This document shows, one piece after another, positions 1-6,590 of a DNA stretch of 25,859 nt; within the stretch, counting starts at the first letter, position 1, and the number at the start of each line of letters is the position of its first letter. The notes below the pieces were generated by a model. That model was not told the origin of the DNA. It ran no database searches and saw only the letters and a list, made by a program, of their open reading frames with translations. This DNA comes from Peptoniphilus sp034090345 (GTDB taxonomy: Bacteria; Bacillota; Clostridia; Tissierellales; Peptoniphilaceae), in assembly GCF_034090345.1 (NCBI RefSeq), contig NZ_JAXDSS010000092.1, forward strand, positions 1 to 25,859, read 5' to 3'. The translations under genes and the position numbers were made by a program.

Positions 1-66
1 AAGTTAAGCTTTAATACGCCGATGGTACTTGGCTGGAGACGGCCTGGGAGAGTAGGTTTTGCCGGA
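1..66 (+). rRNA. rrf: 5S ribosomal RNA, 3' part (cut by window start)
   Basis: The first 66 bases match the 3' half of the complete 5S gene at 154-268 with a single difference (C at 33 where the second copy has T at 235). The closing strand ends in TTGCCGGA, the same 3' end as the second copy. Only the 3' portion is visible. It presumably closes an rRNA operon to the left of the window. Confidence 0.9.
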
Positions 67-90
67 TTTATAAAGACGTATGTCGATCTA

Positions 91-120
91 ATAAAAGACT
101 ATGTATGTCTTTTATTTTAT
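91..120 (+). terminator. Intrinsic terminator of first 5S gene
   Basis: A 9-bp stem (91-99 with 107-115), built on AAAAGAC / GTCTTTT, has a 7-nt loop and runs into a T-rich tract. It lies 25 bases after the end of the first 5S gene. Confidence 0.75.
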
Positions 121-153
121 TAATGTGCACAGATTAAAAAAGAATATTAGTCA

Positions 154-268
154 TCCGGTATCAATAGTATAAAGGACACACCTGTACCCATACCGAACAC
201 AGAAGTTAAGCTTTAATACGCCGATGGTACTTGGTTGGAGACGGCCTGGGAGAGTAGGTTTTGCCGGA
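154..268 (+). rRNA. rrf: 5S ribosomal RNA, complete
   Basis: This is a gene of about 115 nt. The 5' strand TCCGGT (154-159) pairs with GCCGGA near 263-268 to close helix I. The internal segment with CCATACCGAACACAGAAGTTAAG is typical of 5S loop B/C. It repeats the 5S fragment at the window start with a 202-bp period, and the repeated unit includes the 3' flank, so the pair looks like a tandem duplication of 5S plus terminator. No tRNA or 23S gene lies between the copies. Confidence 0.93.
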
Positions 269-277
269 TTTATAAAG

Positions 278-320
278 AACGTATGTCAATCTATTAAAGA
301 ATGATATACGTTTTTTATTT
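278..320 (+). terminator. Intrinsic terminator of second 5S gene
   Basis: The 10-bp stem AACGTATGTC / GATATACGTT (278-287 with 303-312, one G-U pair) has a 15-nt loop and is followed by a long T-tract at 311-320. It is a diverged version of the flank after the first 5S gene. Confidence 0.8.
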
Positions 321-330
321 TTAGTTTGAG

Positions 331-859
331 TAAAACAATAGGTGGTAGTCAAATATACTATTTACTAAAAAGACATGGATTTAGAAAATAATGCCAAGAA
401 GTAGACATTTTAAAAAAGCAGACAAAGAGGCTATATAAGCCTCAAAAAAATTAACACCAAAGCAGAAGAACTTAGAAAAGTTAACCCGGATAAAAAAGTA
501 AGAATCATGTTCCAAGGCGAAGCAGGCTTTGGTAGAATAAACAAACCAAAATACTGCTGGTGTAACAATAAAATAAGACCAGAAGTTCCATCACACCCTA
601 TAAGAGAATATAGATATATTTATGGAGCAGTAGAAGCAAAAACAGGGAAAACTTCTTTTTAATAATGCCATACTGTAATACAGACTGCATGAATGTATTT
701 TTAAAAGAACTATCAAAAGAATATAAAGATGACATAATTTTAATCATATGTGGTGGAGCAGCATGGCATAAATCAAATAGATTATGTCAAACAATAAATA
801 AATTAACTAAAGAAATGGTTAAGTGTGTTACACATAGAGATTGGATTTTTAATTATTAA
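331..859 (+). pseudogene. Decayed IS630-type transposase, copy 1
   Basis: This is the remnant of an IS630/Tc1-mariner-type DDE transposase that has lost its frame several times. Recognisable pieces in order are GGSQIYYLLKRHGFRK (about 341-390, end of the HTH region), then after frameshifts VRIMFQGEAGFGRINKPKYCW (about 502-560), the EYRYIYGAVEAKTG block, and an open stretch at 665-859 (YCNTDCMNVF, IILIICGGAAWHKS, THRDWIFN). Compared with copy 2 near 5010-5767, about 140 bases are deleted after AAWHKS, removing the PEMNPIE segment with the third acidic residue. The first two acidic positions read Gly (FQGE; ICGG, where copy 2 keeps CDG). The N-terminal part is absent and the relic begins just after the 5S terminator. 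It is certainly non-functional. Family assignment rests on motif recall. Confidence 0.85.
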
Positions 860-880
860 TTTTATTAGTGATTAGTATTA
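852..880 (+). repeat. 29-bp direct repeat, copy A (IS630 3' tail)
   Basis: The 29 bases starting ATTATTAATTTTATTAG recur at 1724-1752 with one mismatch (T at 873, G at 1745). A more diverged version follows IS630 copy 2 near 5755-5776. The sequence is therefore probably the 3' end region of the IS630-type element. Confidence 0.7.
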
Positions 881-911
881 GAAAAAATACCAATGCCATA
901 AACACAAAGGA

Positions 912-1582
912 ATGGGTCAAGTATATAGAAAATGCCTTGATGCAGAATATAAACGAAGCTACGGCTCAATGTGTAAACAAATAAAAAAGCTTAAAAACTA
1001 TGAAAAACTAAGGAAAATAAGTTATCCAAAAAGCAAATATAAACCAATAAAAGGAACTTCTCCGGGAGAATTTGTAGAAATAGATTTAAAATACGTACCG
1101 CTCGAATGCATAGGATTTAAAAGTAACTACGAAAGATACTATCAAATAACAGCAATATACTTATACAGCAGAAAAAGAATCCTTAAACTAGTAAATGAAA
1201 TAGCACTCACGAAACCTCAAAAATGCTAAAGACACTAGAAAAAGACTTTGGATTTAAAATAAAAACAGTACAGACAGATAATGGTAAAGAATTCTGTAAT
1301 GATAGAGAACAAAAGAAATCAGCATTTGAAAAAACATTAGAATATTTAGAAATAGAACACATAAGAACAAGACTATATTTCCCATGGCAAAATGGAGTAG
1401 TAGAAAGAAGTCACAAGATAGATAACGAGCTATTTTACAGTAAAAAAAGATTTAAGAGCGGAGAAGAAATGTATAAATCATTTCAAAGATATAGCATAAG
1501 AACAAATAATATAGCAAGAAAAGTATTAGCATTTAAGACGCCAAAAGAGATGTTTGATGAATATTTCAAAAGGGCTGCATAA
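912..1582 (+). pseudogene. Frameshifted DDE integrase-core transposase (IS481/IS3-like)
   Basis: Two open segments, 912-1229 and 1223-1582, join into one transposase with an rve-type catalytic core. All three acidic motifs are visible: the first Asp in EIDLKYVP, the second in TDNGKEF, and the Glu in VVERSH. A one-base loss near 1200-1205 breaks the frame: reading VNE, then skipping one base, restores STHETSKMLKTLEKDFG into the second segment. Upstream of 912 the HTH half is missing or scrambled (in-frame material reaches back only to about 893). The C-terminus ends at KRAA, just before a long palindrome. It lies between two copies of a 29-bp repeat. IS481-like is the best guess. An IS3-type OrfB is the alternative. 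Confidence 0.8.
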
Positions 1583-1683
1583 GGCTACAAATAATGCATA
1601 TCCCTGTCAAGGGTCGCTCCGCTTTTCCCCTTGACAGAAATATGTATTATTTGTGAAAGACAATTACGCCCTTTGAAAATATT
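1560..1683. repeat. Long imperfect palindrome after the transposase relic
   Basis: A nested inverted repeat. The outer arms (1560-1575 and 1668-1683) read AATATTTCAAAAGGGC and its near-complement. The inner arms (1587-1613 and 1628-1654) form a stem of about 27 bp that includes CTGTCAAGGG / CCCTTGACAG, with a 14-nt loop. The outer left arm is the end of the transposase coding region. The structure would give a very stable hairpin in DNA or RNA. It may be the element's 3' end or a terminator that insulates against outside transcription. Confidence 0.8.
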
Positions 1684-1723
1684 ATTGGATGGTTTTCTTG
1701 TCACATATGTTTGATAACTATAG

Positions 1724-1752
1724 ATTATTAATTTTATTAGTGATGAGTATTA
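1724..1752 (+). repeat. 29-bp direct repeat, copy B
   Basis: This matches 852-880 in 28 of 29 positions. It stands alone, without adjoining IS630 coding sequence, and so marks the far side of the interrupted region. The stretch 1753-1884 between it and murI holds no gene. Confidence 0.7.
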
Positions 1753-1884
1753 CTTGAAATATTGAAAGATTTAGTGTAAGCTTTTTATGCTTAATTTAAG
1801 GTATTAGTTATATATTAATTATATCAAAAAATATTTTCCTTTTTATAAAGTAGCTGTTTTTTAGGACTATTTACAACAGCCCTT

Positions 1885-2697
1885 TTAAAATTTAACTTCT
1901 ATGAAATTTTCTGTACCTTTGTGTTTTATTACATTGTTAACATTTTCTTCAAAATGAGAAATATCTTTTGTAGCATAAAAGTTTATATTAGTATTACTTT
2001 TATTATCGGAGAGAAGGCCATCTTCTAGTATTTTTTTTAGATTTAATGCAGTGCCCTTAGCTGGATTTACAAATGCTATTTCAATATTTTCTTCTTTAAA
2101 TAACTTTTTAAATGTATTTGTAGCTAGAGCGAAGTGAGTACATCCTAGGATTAGAGTATCATATTCAAAATCACCCAGTTCATTTAGATACCTTCTGATT
2201 ATATTTTCAAGTTCTTCGCCATATAATGTACCGTTTTCTATTGCAATCACAAGATCTGGAGCACCTACACCTCGAATATCTATATTGGGGTCAATTTGTT
2301 TTAAAGTTTGCTCATATACTCCTGATTTAACAGTGCTTTCAGTTGCTATAAGAGCTATTTTTTTGTTTTTTGAAACTTCAACTGCATATTCACATGCTGG
2401 TTCAACAACTCCTAAAATAGGAAAGTCAAATATTTTTTTAGCATTTTCAAGGGCATAGCAAGTAGCTGTGTTACAAGCTAAAACTGCAGCCTTTATATTT
2501 TTATTTTTAAGAAAATCCAAACATTCAGAAGTGAAGTTTGAAATTTCTTCAGGTGTTCTTGTTCCGTATGGCATCCTTAAAGTATCACCTATATATTCAT
2601 ATGATTCATTAGGCAATTCTTTGATTAACTCTTTTAAGACAGAAAGTCCACCTATTCCGCTATCAAAAATGCCTATAGGATTTTCTTTACTATACAT
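1885..2697 (-). CDS. murI: Glutamate racemase
   Basis: A cytoplasmic 270-residue Asp/Glu racemase family protein converts L-glutamate to the D-glutamate used in peptidoglycan stem peptides. Seen in the sequence: FDSGIGGLSVL with the conserved Asp12 and Ser13; IGDTLRMPYG (35-45); ACNTATC with catalytic Cys75; and LGCTHFA with the second catalytic Cys186 and His188. Length is normal for MurI. The start is preceded by AGAAGGA with a short spacer. It stands alone on the minus strand, divergent from gltS. Since this organism appears to burn glutamate, racemization and catabolism draw on the same pool, but nothing here shows co-regulation. Identification is secure. Confidence 0.96.
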   Translation of the reverse strand: MYSKENPIGIFDSGIGGLSVLKELIKELPNESYEYIGDTLRMPYGTRTPEEISNFTSECLDFLKNKNIKAAVLACNTATCYALENAKKIFDFPILGVVEPACEYAVEVSKNKKIALIATESTVKSGVYEQTLKQIDPNIDIRGVGAPDLVIAIENGTLYGEELENIIRRYLNELGDFEYDTLILGCTHFALATNTFKKLFKEENIEIAFVNPAKGTALNLKKILEDGLLSDNKSNTNINFYATKDISHFEENVNNVIKHKGTENFIEVKF

Positions 2698-2770
2698 ATT
2701 AACATCCTTCTAAATCAAAGCATCTAACAATAAATTAAGACACTGATAAAATTTATTTTTTATATATAAA

Positions 2771-2795
2771 TGCTCATATTTTTTTAATATGAGCA
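2771..2795. other. AT-rich hairpin between murI and gltS
   Basis: A perfect 10-bp inverted repeat TGCTCATATT / AATATGAGCA with a T5 loop lies 74 bp upstream of murI in the 430-bp divergent gap. It has no clear U-tract on the plus strand. On the minus strand it is followed by a weak TTTATATATA. It could be an operator or a boundary element. The rest of 2698-3020 is AT-rich, and I see no gene in it. Confidence 0.4.
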
Positions 2796-3022
2796 CGACA
2801 ACATCTTGTTCTATACTTAATTTTAAAATTTACTTATATAATATTTATTTTACACTTATTTAATAAATCAATCAAATATAAAATTAAATAAATAGCTAAA
2901 CTTTAACAAAACTTAGATTTTTTAATTAAAAGAGTCTAGAAATTAATAAAAACTATTCTATATTATCATGATAAATCTATACGATATACCGTTAATTATC
3001 TGTTAATATTGATGTTTATTAG

Positions 3023-3051
3023 TTGAAGTATAGAAAACGTTTTGTTATAAT
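3023..3051 (+). promoter_or_regulatory. SigA-type promoter of gltS
   Basis: TTGAAG (3023-3028) and TATAAT (3046-3051) are separated by 17 bp. Between them lies the self-complementary AAAACGTTTT (3034-3043), flanked as AGAAAACGTTTTGT. This resembles a catabolite-responsive (cre) site at its core but not at its outer bases. A repressor site overlapping the promoter is plausible but unproven. Confidence 0.75.
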
Positions 3052-3083
3052 ACCTAATGAAAGTTATTATAAATTATACATAA

Positions 3084-3109
3084 TGTTTTTAATGATCGTA
3101 TTAAAAACA
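3084..3109 (+). promoter_or_regulatory. Leader hairpin directly before the gltS ribosome binding site
   Basis: The 10-bp perfect stem TGTTTTTAAT / ATTAAAAACA (3084-3093 with 3100-3109) has a GATCGT loop and ends three bases before GAGGAGG (3112-3118). There is no U-tract, so it is not a terminator. It could be a DNA operator or an mRNA structure affecting ribosome access. Confidence 0.45.
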
Positions 3110-3128
3110 ATGAGGAGGTAGTTCATTT

Positions 3129-4385
3129 ATGGGCGATTTATTAACAATACAAACCAACATGATGCAAACAACAGCTATTGCAATTATAATGTTATACGTT
3201 GGTAAGTTTTTGAGAAAAAAAGTGGAATTCTTTGAAAGATTTTGTATCCCAGCACCAGTTATCGGTGGTTTCTTATTTGCTCTTATTCATTTATTAATCA
3301 AAGTTGGCGGAATTGCTACTTTTGAAATGGATACTACATTGAAAGGACCTTTCATGATGGTATTCTTCACTACAATAGGGTTAGGGGCTAACCTTGAAAC
3401 GCTTAAAAAGGGTGGAAAAGGGTTCTTAATTTTCTTACTTATTTCTGTAGTATTAGTAGCAGGTCAAAATATTGTAGGTATGGGGCTTGCAAAAGTTATA
3501 GGTCAAAATTCACTTCTTGGTCTTGCTTGCGGTTCTATCACAATGGTTGGTGGACACGGGACAGCAGGGGCTTGGGGACCAACTCTTGAAGAAATGGGCT
3601 TACAATCGGGCGAAGTTGTAGCACTGGCTGCAGCAACTTTCGGTGTTATAATGGGTTCACTTATAGGCGGACCTGTTGGTTCATCATTAATTAAAAAACA
3701 TAACTTAAAACCAAGCAAAGAATTTGCAATGGATACTGAAATTTCAGAAGAAGGAGTTGCAAGAGAACCTATTGGAGAAAAAAGAGGAAATGTTCCAGCG
3801 CAACTTACAGCAGCAGATTTCTTAAAAGTTTTGTGTGTTATATTTGTTTCTGTAGGTCTAGGAGCAATCCTAAAGAATTTCCTTGCTGAACATATCTCAA
3901 TAGCAGGAACACCACTTAACTTACCTGAATATGTTGCGGCAATGATCTTCGCTGGTGTTTTTGTAAATACTCTAGGGAAGAAAGAAATATTTGCTATTGA
4001 TCAAAGAGCAAATGACATTTGTGGGGATATAGGACTTAATATTTTCCTTGTAATAGCTCTTATTACTCTGGATTTAACACAATTAAAAGCTGTAGCAGGA
4101 CCAATGCTTATTATCTTGTTTGCACAAACTATATTCATGGCATTCTTTGCTTATGTTGTGTGCTTTATCGTTATGGGTAAAGACTATGATGCAGCTGTCC
4201 TTTCAGGGGGGATGTGTGGATTTGGTATGGGAGCAACTTACAATGCTCTTGCAAACATGGACTCAATTACAGAAGAATATGGTCCAGCACCAAAGGCATA
4301 CTTTATTTTACCTATGGTAGGAGCTTTTGCTATAGACATTATAAATGTTCTTATCATAACAGGATTTGCACAAATTAAATTCTAG
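3129..4385 (+). CDS. gltS: Sodium/glutamate symporter GltS
   Basis: A 418-residue integral membrane Na+-coupled glutamate transporter of the ESS (GltS) family. Seen: a hydrophobic protein with about ten membrane segments, the early PAPVIGGFLFAL block (about residues 42-53), the first-half motif GGHGTAGAWGP (about 142-152) and its second-half counterpart GFGMGATYNALANM (about 364-377). These are the two inverted-repeat halves of the family. GAGGAGG lies 10 bases before ATG, and a strong promoter and terminator make it a single-gene unit. With the downstream hydroxyglutarate-pathway genes it very probably supplies the fermentation substrate. The Na+ gradient it uses could be made by the GcdABCD pump. 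Length is close to the E. coli protein (about 400). Confidence 0.95.
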   Translation: MGDLLTIQTNMMQTTAIAIIMLYVGKFLRKKVEFFERFCIPAPVIGGFLFALIHLLIKVGGIATFEMDTTLKGPFMMVFFTTIGLGANLETLKKGGKGFLIFLLISVVLVAGQNIVGMGLAKVIGQNSLLGLACGSITMVGGHGTAGAWGPTLEEMGLQSGEVVALAAATFGVIMGSLIGGPVGSSLIKKHNLKPSKEFAMDTEISEEGVAREPIGEKRGNVPAQLTAADFLKVLCVIFVSVGLGAILKNFLAEHISIAGTPLNLPEYVAAMIFAGVFVNTLGKKEIFAIDQRANDICGDIGLNIFLVIALITLDLTQLKAVAGPMLIILFAQTIFMAFFAYVVCFIVMGKDYDAAVLSGGMCGFGMGATYNALANMDSITEEYGPAPKAYFILPMVGAFAIDIINVLIITGFAQIKF

Positions 4386-4396
4386 TTTATAAGAAT

Positions 4397-4425
4397 AAAA
4401 GGACCTCGGATGAGGTCCTTTTTTG
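4397..4425 (+). terminator. Terminator of gltS
   Basis: The stem AAAGGACCTC / GAGGTCCTTT has a GGAT loop (4408-4411) and is followed by a run of T, 12 bases after the gltS stop. Confidence 0.92.
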
Positions 4426-4439
4426 TACATTAATGGTAT

Positions 4440-4960
4440 GCTGCCAAGCTGTGGTGAAAGTCTGCAAGGGGCTTAGTTGCTGATGGGCACCCATATTGAT
4501 TCCCAATATTATATCGTGAGGCATAGGCGAGAAGACAGGATAGCGAAATCGTAGCCTGACGAATAGGAACCTAATACTAAGGCGTCTGCGGTGGATAAGT
4601 GATCTCAAAATCACGAAGTCTAAAAGAGTAAAAGTAATCTGTATGTAGCATATTAGGAAGGTAAACTAGGAGAGAATGACTACTTATCACGTGAGGTCTT
4701 GTGAACGGAATAGCTGTACTAATAACAACAAACCACGAAAAGTCGTCGAATCTATAGTAGTGAAGAAGTATATGTAATGGATATGGAGAGAAGTGCTGAA
4801 CAATCTAAATTGAAATGGAACTATTATGGCGAGAGTCCATGTCAAACGAGAAGAAAGTAGCGAGGGGATAACTGAACAAATGCTTCATAGGAGATGGGAT
4901 AAAGGGCACAAGAGCAGAGGAAGGAAATAAGACAATCTATGTCACAAATTTTAGTGAAAA
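4440..4960 (+). ncRNA. Probable 5' fragment of a group II intron
   Basis: This gene-free 520-bp stretch is richer in G and purines than its flanks. Its phrases recall domain I of bacterial group II introns: TGGTGAAAGTCTGC, GCGAAATCGTAGCCTGACG, GGAACCTAA, and many small purine-rich hairpins. No plausible long reading frame covers it. No domain V or VI and no maturase/reverse transcriptase gene follows, because the sequence runs into the IS630 relic near 4960-5010. It begins right after the gltS terminator, and I could not fix a GUGYG-type 5' boundary. It may therefore be truncated at both ends. Another large structured RNA is possible. The assignment is from memory of intron sequence style, not from an alignment. 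Confidence 0.5.
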
Positions 4961-5007
4961 TTCTTATATTAGTATCCGTTAAATAATAAATAGAATTATG
5001 TAATTTT

Positions 5008-5767
5008 TTGAAGAAAAAAACAGAACGTGGGCAAATAATTACAGCTAAGAAAATTGAAAAAGCATATATATATATAAATTGTAGGGCATTTCATAGGAAC
5101 ACGTCAAGTATATATAGTATTAAAAAAGACACGTATTTAGAAAAATCATATCTAGAAGTAGATATCCTAAAAATAAGTGAAAAGGTTATAAAAACCTCAA
5201 AAAATTAACACAAAATTAGAAAAAGTAAGAAAAGTTTACCTTGGTAAAAATAAGAATTATGTTTTAAGGAGAAGCAGGATTTGGTCGTATAAATAAGTCG
5301 AAATATTGTTTGTGCAATGATAAAATAAGGCCTGAGTTTTCCTCACATCATGTAAGAGAATATAGATATGCTATGGAGTAATAGAGCCAAAAACAGGAGA
5401 AAATTTCTTTTTAGGCTTATCTTATTGTAATACAGATTTTATGAATATCTTTTCACAAGAGTTATCTAAACAATACAAGAATGATGTAATCTTACTGGCA
5501 TGTGATGGAGCAGCATAGTATAAATCAAAAGGACTTAACATCCCTGAAAATATAATTATAACACATATTCCACTATACACACCGGAAATGAATCCCATAG
5601 AATAAATATGAAAACAAATAAGGACTATGGGATTTAAGAATTAATTATTTAATTCATTAGCTGATGTTGTTAATAGATTGTGATAAATTATAAATAATTT
5701 AATTAAAGAAATGGTTAAAAATATTACTCATATGGACTGGCTTATATGTCTAGGTTTAATAAGATAT
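5008..5767 (+). pseudogene. Decayed IS630-type transposase, copy 2
   Basis: A second relic of the element at 331-859. Pieces in order: the N-terminal TERGQIITAKKIEKAY segment (about 5020-5070, missing from copy 1); EVDILK; then after frameshifts RIMF-stop-GEAGFGRINKSKYC (about 5250-5310); EYRYA; EPKTGENFFLGLSYCNTDFMNIF; ELSKQYKNDVILLACDGAA-stop-YKS (about 5460-5530); then NIPENIIITHIPLYTPEMNPIE and QIRTMGFKN (to about 5640); and the tail MVKNITHMDW. It keeps the second Asp (CDG) and the Glu (NPIE) but has several stop codons and frameshifts. The first acidic position is Gly (GEAGFGR), as in copy 1. Together the two relics nearly rebuild a whole transposase. Confidence 0.85.
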
Positions 5768-5838
5768 TAATATTAGAATGGGAGCTGATAAGAACATAGT
5801 CTTTAAATATACTAAAATTAAGTAATAAGGAGATTGAT

Positions 5839-6159
5839 ATGGGAAGAAAAAAGAAACGAGATTTTTTTAAGAAACTGGTAAGGGTAAATATAATTTTAAG
5901 TTCAATAGGAGTATTATTATTAGTTTTATTAGTGATTTTTGATGTAGCATATCCTAATCCGTGGTTTACAATACTGTCTTTGTGTGCAATTGTTTTAATC
6001 TTTTTGGCTTTAATATTGTGGGGATTAGTTTGGGTTAATGATGTAGTTGAAGTGTATAAGATAAATAAAAAATTAGCACTCCTAATGTTAGTTGTTGGGA
6101 TTATTTTTATAGTCTATGAATTCTTTATAAAAGAGGTGTTGAGAAATTTTGATTGTTAG
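5839..6159 (+). CDS. Small membrane protein, function unknown
   Basis: A 106-residue protein that I do not recognise. It has a basic start (MGRKKKRDFFKK) followed by three hydrophobic segments at about 17-35, 42-67 and 77-97, which predicts an inner-membrane protein with a positively charged cytoplasmic N-terminus. ATAAGGAG lies seven bases before ATG. It begins 70 bp after the IS630 relic and 59 bp before the thioredoxin-like gene, and no terminator lies between the two, so they may share a transcript. The small size, proper ribosome binding site and clean frame support a real gene. Nothing in it suggests a catalytic role. Confidence 0.75.
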   Translation: MGRKKKRDFFKKLVRVNIILSSIGVLLLVLLVIFDVAYPNPWFTILSLCAIVLIFLALILWGLVWVNDVVEVYKINKKLALLMLVVGIIFIVYEFFIKEVLRNFDC

Positions 6160-6218
6160 TAGAATGTTTAATAGGATAAATTAATATAAATGATTTTACT
6201 TATGGGAGTTATTTAAGA

Positions 6219-6533
6219 ATGAGGAATTTACAAAAAATAGAAAGTTTTATATTAGAAAATAAATATGTCCTACTCTATTTTGGAACTGAGACTTGCTCTG
6301 TATGTCATGGGCTTAAGCCGCAAGTTCAAAAGCTTTTAAGTGAATATCCGATGATAAAAGAAAAATTTATTTGGGTTGATGATATAAGTGAAATTAGAGG
6401 GCAGTTTCAATTATTTACTTTTCCTGTGTTAATAATGTATGTTGAGGGGGAAGAATTTTTTAGAATGGCAAGGTTTGTGCCGATAGTTGAACTTAAAGAA
6501 AAACTTGATAGGATTATGGAACTTTCAAATTAA
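6219..6533 (+). CDS. Thioredoxin-like protein
   Basis: A 104-residue thioredoxin-fold protein. Seen: YFGTETCSVC with the redox pair Cys26 and Cys29 (CSVC, not the WCGPC of classical thioredoxin), and TFPV with the expected cis-proline (Pro69) of the fold. It has no signal peptide, so it is predicted cytoplasmic. GGGAG lies 10 bases upstream of ATG. Proteins of this short type with a changed active site appear in many Firmicutes as YtpP-like or stress-linked thioredoxins. The substrate cannot be inferred. The upstream partner is the 106-residue membrane protein at 5839. A bidirectional terminator separates it from the convergent permease. Confidence 0.88.
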   Translation: MRNLQKIESFILENKYVLLYFGTETCSVCHGLKPQVQKLLSEYPMIKEKFIWVDDISEIRGQFQLFTFPVLIMYVEGEEFFRMARFVPIVELKEKLDRIMELSN

Positions 6534-6556
6534 TAAAAAATTTAATTTAAGATAAA

Positions 6557-6590
6557 AAGCTCAGCGAGAAATCACTGAGCTTAATTTTAT
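6557..6590. terminator. Bidirectional terminator
   Basis: AAGCTCAG (6557-6564) pairs with CTGAGCTT (6575-6582), with T-rich or A-rich tails on both sides. It lies between the convergent thioredoxin-like gene and the SLC13-type permease gene and suits both. Confidence 0.85.

Noticed and set aside
1848..1885. GCTGTT / AACAGC pairing after murI as its terminator
   Set aside because: The stem is only six base pairs with a loop of 16 and no run of U directly after it on the minus strand, so the murI transcript end remains unassigned.
2771..2795. Hairpin as a terminator for a gene ending upstream on either strand
   Set aside because: It lies between divergent promoters with no gene ending there, and it lacks a convincing U-tract.
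4387..4614. Minus-strand 75-codon frame rich in Arg and Leu
   Set aside because: It overlaps the gltS terminator and the probable intron fragment, has no ribosome binding site, and its composition is that of structured RNA read backwards.
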